NCBI GenBank assembly: GCA_023386235.1
Contig: JAEWKC010000047.1
Location: forward strand, 1-64,000
Direction of reading: 5' to 3'
Source: Bacteroidota bacterium
GTDB taxonomy: Bacteria > Bacteroidota > Bacteroidia > Chitinophagales > Chitinophagaceae
DNA: 64,000 nucleotides
The notes beneath the pieces are model-generated. The model was not told the DNA's origin. It did not search any database and saw only the letters and a list, made by a program, of their open reading frames with translations. Position numbers and translations under genes: made by a program. Positions 45,836 through 54,516 of this stretch are shown in pieces (within the stretch, counting starts at the first letter, position 1; each line of letters opens with the position of its first letter).

Positions 45836-45940
45836 CAACTTGAATTAAGTTAAATTTATATAATTAAATATTAATATATTTTGAAAGCCTCTATGTATAG
45901 ATATCCGTTTATAAACTCATTTTAAAAATAAAAAGTCACA

Positions 45941-48900
45941 ATGCTGAAGAATGCTAGTAAAAACAAGAAAGCAATAATCGAAGTATATATTCTGCGGTTG
46001 TTGATTATGGTATTTATGTGTATACCCTATTTTTCATATGCTCAAGATTTGAAAAGTATTTCGGGTACAGTAAAAGATATATCAGGGGTTTCTCTCCCGG
46101 GTGTATCTATTGTTGGTACTCAATCGGGAAGAGGTGCTATAAGTGATAATAACGGCGACTTTAACCTGCAAGTATTATCAACTGATAGTCTGCGATTTGA
46201 AGCAATAGGTTTTCAAACGCAAGCGGTATATGTGGGTGATGTAAATAATTTTTCTATAATTATGACTACTGCTGAAGAAAGTAATTTATCAGATGTGGTT
46301 GTGGTGGGTTATACTACTCAAAGAAGAGCAAATCTCACAGGGGCGGTATCACAAATTGGCGGAGATGAAATTATTGCTACTAAAAACGAGAATTTACAAA
46401 ATATGGTTACGGGTAGGTTGCCTGGTTTGCGTGTTTCTCAAAGATCTTCAGAGCCTGGCTCTTTTGATGTGGCTATGGACATTCGAGCAATGGGAACTCC
46501 GTTGATAGTAATAGATGGTGTGCCAAGAGGTATGGAAGATTTTCAAAGATTAAACCCTAATGATATTGAAAGTATTTCAATTTTAAAGGACGCTACAGCC
46601 GCGGTATATGGAGTTAGGTCTGCTAACGGTGTAGTGCTTGTAACTACCAAGAAAGGAAAGGCGGGTGAAAGTCAGATTTCTTATTCAGGATCATATACGT
46701 TTCAAATCCCTTCAGGCATGCCTGCAACAACAGATGCTGTTGAATACATGATATTGCGTAATGAAGCATCCATGCATAGGAGAGAAGGTGCTAACAGGAT
46801 ATTTAGCGATGATGATATTAATGAATATTTATCAGGAGCCAAACAAAGTACAGATTGGTATAGCCTTGTGTTTAAAGATTATGCACCACAAACAACACAC
46901 AATCTAAGTGCTACTGGCGGGACGGAAAAAATAAAATATTATTTTGGAGTAGGGTATCAAGACCAGCAAAGTTTTTTTAATACAAACGATTTAAACTACA
47001 AACGATTTAATATACGCTCAAACATTACTGCTCAGGTAGCAAAGAATTTAACAGCCGATTTAAATATCAACTTAATACAGGATATTCAAAATCGTCCGTT
47101 TGTTGATAGTTGGTGGATTATACGAGGCTACTGGAAGCAAGGACCACATATTCCTCCCTATGCAAACAATGACCCTTCCAGATTATATCACAATAGAAAT
47201 GATGGAGACAATCCATTGGCATTTATTAATTCGGACATTGTCGGCTCACACAAATATACCAGAAGATGGGTGCAGCCAACATTAAGCTTAAAGTATGACT
47301 TTCCTTTTTTGCCAGGAATGTTTGTAAAAGGATTAGTTGCATACGATTGGAACAATTGGGAAGCCAATGACTACAGAAAAGAATATAATCAATACGAATA
47401 CGATGCTACTAATGACAGGTATAATGTATTTTCACTTGGATCGCCGGCTATGGTTCATAGGGGAACCATTATGCGATCTCAATTGTTAACACAGACTTCA
47501 TTGGGATATACAAAGAAATTTAATAACGTACATAACTTTAATGGTTTATTGGTTTGGGAAACTCAAGAGAGAGACGCTGATAATTTTAATGCCCAAAGAA
47601 ATCTTATCTTACCTTTACCATATATATACACAGGTCTTACTGAAGATCAAATTGGAGGTATGAATACCGGAGATTTATATAAATACACAAATGTAGGTCT
47701 TGTTGGAGCATTCCATTACGATTACGATAATAAATATTTACTTGATTTTTCTTTTAGAAACGATGCTTCTTCAAAATTCCCTGCTGATAAACAATGGGCA
47801 TTCTTTCCTTCCGTAGCTGCCGCTTGGCGTGTGTCAGAGGAGTCATTTATAAAAAATAATTTTACAATGATAGATCAGTTGAAGTTGCGTGCCTCTTATG
47901 GTATGATGGGTGACGATGGAGCGTTAAGATATCAACATCTTACTGGATATAATTACCCCACAGGAGGTTCGGATAGGCGTTGGTTTACGGCAGGCTATGT
48001 ATTTAATGGTTTCTTTTTAGCAAGCGCTGATGATAAAGGAATTCCTAATCCAAATATTACATGGTTTAATGCAAATACTTTTGATGTAGGTTTTGATCTT
48101 GTGGGATGGAAAGGATTATTTGGTATTACTGCTGATTATTTTTCCAGAAAACGTGAAGGCTTATTAGCGCAAAGATATGGAGGTATACCTACAGTAGTTG
48201 GGGCTAACCTACCACAAGAAAATATTAATAGTGATAGAACATACGGGTTTGAAGTAGAGTTGAGCCATAGAAATAATATCAATGATTTTAGGTATGGTTT
48301 AAAAGGAATGCTCACTTTTGTAAGAGTTAAGAGATTGTACTGGGAACGAGGTCCTTTAGGTAGCACATGGGATGCGTGGTATGATAATCATGAGCAAAAC
48401 AATAGAATGCAGGGAGTAAGATTTATGCAACAGGGGGATGGGCAATTCCAAAACTGGGATGAAATTTGGAATAGTAAAGTATTTGTGGATCCTTGGGTAG
48501 TGCCGGGCGATTACAGATACTTAGATTGGAATGGAGACGGAGAAATAAATGGAAATGACAGGCATCCGATTACGTATGACCAAAATCCATGGATGAATTT
48601 TAGTTTAAGTGGAGATGCTCAATATAAAGGATTCGATTTCTCCTTCCTTTTGCAGGGCGCTGCATTAACTTCAGTTCCCTATGGTGAAAAATTAAGAGAG
48701 CCTCTTTGGGGCGGAGGCGATGCGGGAGCTCTACAACAATTTATGGATAGATGGCACCCTAAAGATCCTAACGCAGACCCATACAACAGAAATACAGAAT
48801 GGGTAAAAGGACGCTATGCTTATACCGGCACACTGCCTGACTATTGGTCAACATTTAATGTGGAAGACGGTTCTTATCTTCGTCTAAAGAGTATTGAGCT

Positions 48901-49090
48901 AGGCTATTCATTGCCTGTAAAGCTATTAGAAAGAGCAAAGATAAGAGGTGTTAGAGTATATGCAAGTGCTTATAATCTTGTTACTCTTACAAAGGTTAAG
49001 AATATAGACCCTGAACATACTGATGCTTTATTCGGGTATATTTATCCGCTAAATAAATCAGTAAGCGTAGGATTAAATATAACCTTTTAA
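45941..49090 (+). CDS. SusC-family TonB-linked outer-membrane transporter 2
   Basis: The 1049-residue protein has an export signal (hydrophobic about 17-34, ending SYA-QD), a regulatory-like domain with GTVKDISGVSLPGVSIVGT, the signature DVVVVGYTTQRR, a plug and a barrel. DWNGDGEINGND is a Ca-loop-like segment. It differs from SusC 1 and 3 throughout, so the three probably import different oligosaccharides from the same polymer. It pairs with the SusD starting 27 bp downstream. Confidence 0.93.
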   Translation: MLKNASKNKKAIIEVYILRLLIMVFMCIPYFSYAQDLKSISGTVKDISGVSLPGVSIVGTQSGRGAISDNNGDFNLQVLSTDSLRFEAIGFQTQAVYVGDVNNFSIIMTTAEESNLSDVVVVGYTTQRRANLTGAVSQIGGDEIIATKNENLQNMVTGRLPGLRVSQRSSEPGSFDVAMDIRAMGTPLIVIDGVPRGMEDFQRLNPNDIESISILKDATAAVYGVRSANGVVLVTTKKGKAGESQISYSGSYTFQIPSGMPATTDAVEYMILRNEASMHRREGANRIFSDDDINEYLSGAKQSTDWYSLVFKDYAPQTTHNLSATGGTEKIKYYFGVGYQDQQSFFNTNDLNYKRFNIRSNITAQVAKNLTADLNINLIQDIQNRPFVDSWWIIRGYWKQGPHIPPYANNDPSRLYHNRNDGDNPLAFINSDIVGSHKYTRRWVQPTLSLKYDFPFLPGMFVKGLVAYDWNNWEANDYRKEYNQYEYDATNDRYNVFSLGSPAMVHRGTIMRSQLLTQTSLGYTKKFNNVHNFNGLLVWETQERDADNFNAQRNLILPLPYIYTGLTEDQIGGMNTGDLYKYTNVGLVGAFHYDYDNKYLLDFSFRNDASSKFPADKQWAFFPSVAAAWRVSEESFIKNNFTMIDQLKLRASYGMMGDDGALRYQHLTGYNYPTGGSDRRWFTAGYVFNGFFLASADDKGIPNPNITWFNANTFDVGFDLVGWKGLFGITADYFSRKREGLLAQRYGGIPTVVGANLPQENINSDRTYGFEVELSHRNNINDFRYGLKGMLTFVRVKRLYWERGPLGSTWDAWYDNHEQNNRMQGVRFMQQGDGQFQNWDEIWNSKVFVDPWVVPGDYRYLDWNGDGEINGNDRHPITYDQNPWMNFSLSGDAQYKGFDFSFLLQGAALTSVPYGEKLREPLWGGGDAGALQQFMDRWHPKDPNADPYNRNTEWVKGRYAYTGTLPDYWSTFNVEDGSYLRLKSIELGYSLPVKLLERAKIRGVRVYASAYNLVTLTKVKNIDPEHTDALFGYIYPLNKSVSVGLNITF

Positions 49091-49117
49091 ATAATATGAA
49101 AAATAAAATAATTAGAA

Positions 49118-51160
49118 ATGAAGAATAAAAATATTATACTATTATTACTGCTTTTCGGTTTATTTATTACACCGTCTTGTAAGCGATTTCTAGATGTGCC
49201 ACCGCCAAATATTGTAAAGGATGAAGATGTTTTTCGAACAAGTAAAAGCTTGATGCTTTACATGTCAAGAATTTATAGTCAGATGCCTTATGCTGACTTT
49301 AAATATACTCCTCGAGTTGGATATTTTCATGACTGGTTAGTTTGCCCGGGAGTTAACGAAGGAGCATCTATAGGCAGAGATGGATCCTTTGCAATGACTG
49401 GTGAAGGGACTAATATGTGGCCCGGTGCATTCCGTTTGCTACGTGATATTAACAGGCTTCTTGAAACGTTACCGAAGTACAAGAGTAATTTTACCGACGT
49501 TGAATATAAACACTTTTTGGGTGAAGCTTACCATGCTCGTGCGGTGGTTTTCTATGAAATGGCAAAGCGCTTTGGTGGAGTTCCTTTAACTACAAAGGTT
49601 TTGAACTATCCCGAACAGCCAATTGAACAACTTGAAATTCCTCGCGCTTCAGAAGAAGAAACATGGAATCAAGTACTTTCAGATTTTGATTCGGCTTCTT
49701 TAAATCTTGCTCCTGCAAGTCCACAAAGAGGTATGGTAAATAAATATGTGACATTAGCTTACAAGTCAGAAGCAATGCTTTATGCGGGCAGTATAGCTAA
49801 ATATAACAAAATTACCGGGTTTGGAGAAAAAACGAAAGTACGAGTAATAGGATTTGATCCTAATACAAAAACTGCTGCTGCAAATAAATATTTTGCTGAA
49901 GCATATAAAGCCGCCATGGAAGTAGTTAAATCTGGAAGATATGAATTGTATAAGAAAAAATGGGCTGTGGGAGATAAAGAAGCACAAACACAGAATATGA
50001 TTGATATGTTTTTTGACATGGATAGCCGTGAGAATATATTTGTGAAAGAGTACAAGTTTCCCGACCTAACTCATGGATATGATGCTTATAATATTCCAAG
50101 ACAATTAGCAGGTGGTAATGGTTATTCTTCAGGTAATAATCCTACATTAGAATACGTAAGCCTATTTGACGGCCTTCCTAAAAACGCCAATGGGAGTATT
50201 AAAGTTTTTGATGCTAATAATAAATACGTTTTATTTGATAATATAAATGATTTGTTTAAAGATGCAGAACCGAGATTAAAAGCAAATGTAATATTGCCAG
50301 GAGAGGTTTTTAAAGGACAGGCGATAGATATAAGAGCAGGTGTATATACCGGCAGTGTGGCAAATGGGATAGCACCTTTGAGAACGGTTAATGGCAGTGT
50401 AGACTATAGTTTAGCCGGCCCAGTAAATTATACTGAAGTAGATGCTTATAAAGGAACAGGAGCATTTACCTCTAAAGTATTGTATATGTCATCGCAAAAA
50501 AGTTCTCCGCAGGTAGTGGATTTACCGGGAGGTAGAAAAATGAATGCTTCAGGAGAAAGCGGACCCTTCTATGATGACAGGACCGGAGCTATGACTGGCT
50601 TTACTATTCGAAAATATTTGAATCCTAACATGCCTCAGGAACTTGTTTTAGAAGCTCGTTCAGAACAACATTTTATATTGATGAGATTTGCTGAAATAGG
50701 ACTTAATCTGGCAGAAGCAGCTTCGGAACTTGCATTGGCAGGACAACCTACACCTGATGGATTAGCACCTTACGAAGTTATTTATCAGTCAATTAGTCAA
50801 ATACGCGAAAGGGCAGGCGCGAATGCTTTGAGTGCAGCAGAGGTAGTTGGAGAAAACGGATTACAAATGATTAGAAAAGAACGTAAAAAAGAGCTATCGT
50901 TTGAAAATAAAATTCTTTGGGATATAAGAAGATGGAGAACACAAACAACAGAGGTGATTAATGGTTATACGCAGGAAGATGGCACTTTCTATAGCGGCTT
51001 GTATCCTTTCTATTCAACTCAGGCCAATAAATATTTCTTTGATCCAGGACCGGAAATTTACAGAATCAGATTTAGAATGACTGAGCCGGAATATTATTTC
51101 CTGATACCGGGCGGTGAGGTTTCAAAAAGTCCGTTTATAGATCAGCAACCGGGACGTTAG
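49118..51160 (+). CDS. SusD/RagB-family glycan-binding lipoprotein 2
   Basis: The 680-residue lipoprotein (Cys21 in PSC-KRFLD) has HFLGEAYHARAVVFYEMAKR in the first helical block, LMRFAEIGLNLAEAAS near 520, and the terminal KELSFENKILWDIRRW. It is somewhat longer than usual, with an insertion of about 60 residues before the C-terminal helices. It acts with SusC 2. It is followed 26 bp later by the DUF3823 lipoprotein. Confidence 0.92.
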   Translation: MKNKNIILLLLLFGLFITPSCKRFLDVPPPNIVKDEDVFRTSKSLMLYMSRIYSQMPYADFKYTPRVGYFHDWLVCPGVNEGASIGRDGSFAMTGEGTNMWPGAFRLLRDINRLLETLPKYKSNFTDVEYKHFLGEAYHARAVVFYEMAKRFGGVPLTTKVLNYPEQPIEQLEIPRASEEETWNQVLSDFDSASLNLAPASPQRGMVNKYVTLAYKSEAMLYAGSIAKYNKITGFGEKTKVRVIGFDPNTKTAAANKYFAEAYKAAMEVVKSGRYELYKKKWAVGDKEAQTQNMIDMFFDMDSRENIFVKEYKFPDLTHGYDAYNIPRQLAGGNGYSSGNNPTLEYVSLFDGLPKNANGSIKVFDANNKYVLFDNINDLFKDAEPRLKANVILPGEVFKGQAIDIRAGVYTGSVANGIAPLRTVNGSVDYSLAGPVNYTEVDAYKGTGAFTSKVLYMSSQKSSPQVVDLPGGRKMNASGESGPFYDDRTGAMTGFTIRKYLNPNMPQELVLEARSEQHFILMRFAEIGLNLAEAASELALAGQPTPDGLAPYEVIYQSISQIRERAGANALSAAEVVGENGLQMIRKERKKELSFENKILWDIRRWRTQTTEVINGYTQEDGTFYSGLYPFYSTQANKYFFDPGPEIYRIRFRMTEPEYYFLIPGGEVSKSPFIDQQPGR

Positions 51161-51186
51161 TAACAAAAACAATAAAAAATACAGAT

Positions 51187-52002
51187 ATGAAAAGAATGTT
51201 TTATATATTATTTACTTTAATGTTATTCTCATTAAGTTCATGTAAACCAGATAACTTTCCCGAACCCGGAGAAACAATAAGGGGTAAGATTATTGATGTA
51301 GCAACCGGGGAGCTTGTATTAACAGATCAAGGCAGCGAAGGTACCAGAATAAGATTACGCGAATTAAGTTGGAAGGAGACTCCCACTCCTACACCTTTCG
51401 ATTTTATGTGTATGAAGGAAGGCTTTTATCAAAATACAAAAATATTTAAAGGTACATATAATGTAAGGGTTGATGGTGCTTTTATCCCATTGGTAAGACT
51501 CAATAACAATGGTGATACTTTAGCGGATGAGACAAAAACGCTTGCAATAAGTGGTGTAACTGAAGTGGATTTTCAAGTGCAACCTTTCCTGAAAGTTGAA
51601 TGGGCTGAACAACCTACCGTTGACAATGCAGGTAATATAAAAGCAAAAGTCAGAGTTACCAGAGCAGTAAGCCGCGCTGATTTTAAAGCAAAAATAGAAC
51701 CTATGGGTAATTACAGCGATGATTTTCTCAATGTAACAGATATTCAGTTTATGGTAAGTGAGTCTCCTTATGTAGGTTATCGTACAACAAATGGCGATGG
51801 CCGTAGAGCGCAATACAATTATTCTGGAAATTCTTTTGAAGCTTTATTGGGCACACCTATAGAAGTTACCAGTAAGGTAAGTAATAGTGGAAACTTCTCG
51901 GGTAGAACCGTCTTTGTACGTGCTGCGGCAAGAATTAACTATGCTACGGAAGGTGTCAGAAGATGGAATTACAATGAAGCAATAAGAATTGATGTTCCTT
52001 AA
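51187..52002 (+). CDS. DUF3823-type surface lipoprotein
   Basis: The 271-residue lipoprotein (Cys19 in LSSC-KPDN) has the DUF3823 layout: an N-terminal beta-sandwich with GETIRGKIIDVATGE and ending YNVRVDGAFIPL, and a second beta domain (about 125-270). Such proteins usually follow susCD pairs in Bacteroidota and are thought to bind glycan at the cell surface. A hairpin lies after its stop. Confidence 0.8.
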   Translation: MKRMFYILFTLMLFSLSSCKPDNFPEPGETIRGKIIDVATGELVLTDQGSEGTRIRLRELSWKETPTPTPFDFMCMKEGFYQNTKIFKGTYNVRVDGAFIPLVRLNNNGDTLADETKTLAISGVTEVDFQVQPFLKVEWAEQPTVDNAGNIKAKVRVTRAVSRADFKAKIEPMGNYSDDFLNVTDIQFMVSESPYVGYRTTNGDGRRAQYNYSGNSFEALLGTPIEVTSKVSNSGNFSGRTVFVRAAARINYATEGVRRWNYNEAIRIDVP

Positions 52003-52027
52003 AAAGAAATTTTAAGAATAAGTTTCT

Positions 52028-52068
52028 AGCAGAAATTGTCTTTTAAAAGAATATAATTTCTGCTTTTA
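52028..52068 (+). terminator. Hairpin/attenuator between DUF3823 gene and candidate glycosidase
   Basis: AGCAGAAATT (52028-52037) and AATTTCTGCT (52055-52064) form a perfect 10-bp stem with a 17-nt loop, followed by four T's. No TAnnTTTG promoter was found between it and the gene at 52087, so partial read-through would lower expression of that gene. Confidence 0.6.
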
Positions 52069-52086
52069 TATCTAATATTAACAGTT

Positions 52087-54252
52087 ATGTACAAGCTTAT
52101 ATTTCTACATATAGTATTATTTCTTTTTTCTACAAATATTTATAGCCAGTCAGATTCGTTAAAGCAAAAAACATCTTTCCAGATAGCTGCTCCTTTCAGT
52201 GAGGCGTATGATGTACGCAGCGATATTGTGATGGTTTATGGTGTAAACGATGCCGGAGGAAATTTTGAGCAGCGTATAAACGGCTGGCGGGAAAAAGGGT
52301 ACAATGTACAGTTTATGACCGGCATTGCCTGGGGGCAATATCAGGATTATTTTAAAGGTAAATGGGACGGTAAACAACATTTTGATGAAGGTCAGGTACA
52401 GCGCAATGGCGACACTATCTGGCATGGAAAAGATGTGCCTTACCTGGTGCCGTCCGAAAGTTTTTTAAAATATATAAAAACTCATGTGAAACGTGCCATA
52501 GATGCGGGCGTTAGTGCCATATATTTAGAAGAACCTGAATTTTGGGCAAGAGCAGGGTATAGTGAAGCTTTTAAAAAAGAATGGCAAAAATATTATAATG
52601 AACCTTGGCAGCCTCAACATATTTCGCCGGAAGCTACCTATTTGTCTTCAAAATTAAAATATCATTTATATCTCAATGCGTTGAAAGATGTTTTTGCTTA
52701 TGTAAAATATTATGCAAAAAGTGTTGGTAGAGATGTAAAATGTTATGTGCCTACTCATTCATTAATCAATTATTCTTCCTGGCAAATAGTAAGTCCTGAA
52801 GCAAGTCTTGCATCTATTGATGATATGGATGGGTACATTGCTCAGGTATGGACAGGCACCTCGCGCGAGCCTGTTTACTATAAAGGACTTAAAAAAGAAA
52901 GAGTATTTGAAAATGCATTCTTAGAGTATGGTTCAATGGTTTCTATGACTGCTCCTACGGGTAAAAGAATGTATTTCTTAACAGATCCTATTGAAGACTG
53001 GCCAAGAACCTGGGACGATTATAAACGTAATTATCAGGCCACTTTTACTGCGAAATTATTATATCCAACGGTAGATCATTATGAAGTAATGCCCTGGCCA
53101 AATCGTATATATCTCGGCAAATTTAAAGTTGAAGGGTTGAACGACCGCCAACCTATTTCGCCGGCTTATGCTACGCAAATGCAGGTAATGGTAAACGCCC
53201 TCAACGAAATGCCTTTGTCTTCCAATAAGCTCAATGGCAGCCAGGGTATAGGTGTGTTAGTCTCCAACTCAATGATGTTTCAGCGTTTTCCTACACATGC
53301 GAGATATGAAGATCCGCAGTTGTCTAATTTTTACGGTATGGCGTTACCCTTATTAAAGCAGGGCGTACCCATAGAAACCGTGCACATGGAAAATTTGGAT
53401 AACGGCAATACATTAAAGAATATCAAAGTATTGATAATGAGTTATGCCAACATGAAACCTTTGCAGGAGTCTTATCATACAGCTTTAAGCAAATGGGTTA
53501 ATGATGGCGGCGTTCTGATATACTACGGACGTGATAATGATCCTTTCCAAACAGTAAGAGAATGGTGGAATACAGGAAAATATAATTTTAATTCACCATC
53601 CGAAGATTTATTTAAAAAACTGAATGTGTCAAACACTAAGGAAGACAGTTTTATACAATCCGGAAAAGGATGGGTAAATATAAAAAGAGTGGATCCCAAA
53701 GAGCTTATTATTGAAGGTAGCAATGATGCTGCGTTTATAGAACTGATCAGGCACGCGTATGAAAAATACGCAGGTGCAGGTAAATTAATATTAAAAAATA
53801 ATTTTTACTTACAAAGAGGTCCGTATGTTATTGCGGCGGTCATGGATGAATTTAAAAACGGAGAGTCCTTAAAAATAAAGGGCTCATTCATTGATCTTTT
53901 TGATCCGCAATTATCCGTGTTAACAGAGAAAGTCATTGCACCGGGGCATCAGTCATTTTTATACGATATGCGTACTCTTGATAGGAAACAACCTAAAGTA
54001 TTGGCAGCTGCAGCGCGCGTTTACGAGGAGAAAATTGCAGCAGGTAAGTATGAATTTATTGTAAAAAGTCCTTCAAATACTATTAATTCCATGCGAATAT
54101 ATTTGCCCTCAAAACCAACAGAAATAAGGCTTCAGCTTGGTGGAGAAACCATTGATATAATCAAAACTGAGTGGCATGCCCTTAGCAACACTTTGTCACT
54201 GCAATTCCCTAATTATAGCGAGGGTGTAAAGGTAATTGTAAAATATTTATAA
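52087..54252 (+). CDS. Unassigned exported protein with TIM-barrel-like and GATase-like regions, candidate glycosidase
   Basis: The 721-residue protein has a signal peptide (about 1-20, IYS-QS). The first half (about 40-370) has a (beta/alpha)-type pattern: DIVMVYGVNDAGG, AIYLEEPEFWARAGYS with two acidic candidates, and YFLTDPIEDWPRTWDDY. A middle region (about 390-510) resembles the GATase-like trimerisation domain of GH42-type enzymes, with VLIMSYANMKPL and WVNDGGVLIYYGRD. A beta-rich tail follows. I know no characterised family that fits. It is the last gene of unit 3, so it probably attacks the same polysaccharide. Confidence 0.6.
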   Translation: MYKLIFLHIVLFLFSTNIYSQSDSLKQKTSFQIAAPFSEAYDVRSDIVMVYGVNDAGGNFEQRINGWREKGYNVQFMTGIAWGQYQDYFKGKWDGKQHFDEGQVQRNGDTIWHGKDVPYLVPSESFLKYIKTHVKRAIDAGVSAIYLEEPEFWARAGYSEAFKKEWQKYYNEPWQPQHISPEATYLSSKLKYHLYLNALKDVFAYVKYYAKSVGRDVKCYVPTHSLINYSSWQIVSPEASLASIDDMDGYIAQVWTGTSREPVYYKGLKKERVFENAFLEYGSMVSMTAPTGKRMYFLTDPIEDWPRTWDDYKRNYQATFTAKLLYPTVDHYEVMPWPNRIYLGKFKVEGLNDRQPISPAYATQMQVMVNALNEMPLSSNKLNGSQGIGVLVSNSMMFQRFPTHARYEDPQLSNFYGMALPLLKQGVPIETVHMENLDNGNTLKNIKVLIMSYANMKPLQESYHTALSKWVNDGGVLIYYGRDNDPFQTVREWWNTGKYNFNSPSEDLFKKLNVSNTKEDSFIQSGKGWVNIKRVDPKELIIEGSNDAAFIELIRHAYEKYAGAGKLILKNNFYLQRGPYVIAAVMDEFKNGESLKIKGSFIDLFDPQLSVLTEKVIAPGHQSFLYDMRTLDRKQPKVLAAAARVYEEKIAAGKYEFIVKSPSNTINSMRIYLPSKPTEIRLQLGGETIDIIKTEWHALSNTLSLQFPNYSEGVKVIVKYL

Positions 54253-54266
54253 AATAATTGGATATT

Positions 54267-54310
54267 TTGTTAATTCCGGATTAATTTTATAGGTTTGTTA
54301 AACGATTAAA
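54267..54310 (+). promoter_or_regulatory. Promoter and LacI-type operator 4
   Basis: TTG (54267-54269), 20 nt, -7 box TAGGTTTG (54290-54297), then operator TTAAACGATTAAA (54298-54310). The transcript would have a leader of about 210 nt before susC 3. That leader is very AT-rich and contains a small ATTACA/TGTAAT hairpin but no recognised riboswitch. Confidence 0.7.
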
Positions 54311-54516
54311 TAATTATTCTTTTTGTGTTAGATATTAATTATTTTATTGTTAATTACAATATATGTAATATTTATAATGCTATATGCAATGAGGCCCTTT
54401 TTATATTGTTCAGGTTTTACTGGTTCTTTTAATTGTTCGTATAATAGAATTTTTTAACTAAATAAGTTAAACTTTTTATTTGATTTAAATAAATATTTTA
54501 ATATTAATTTTTTATT

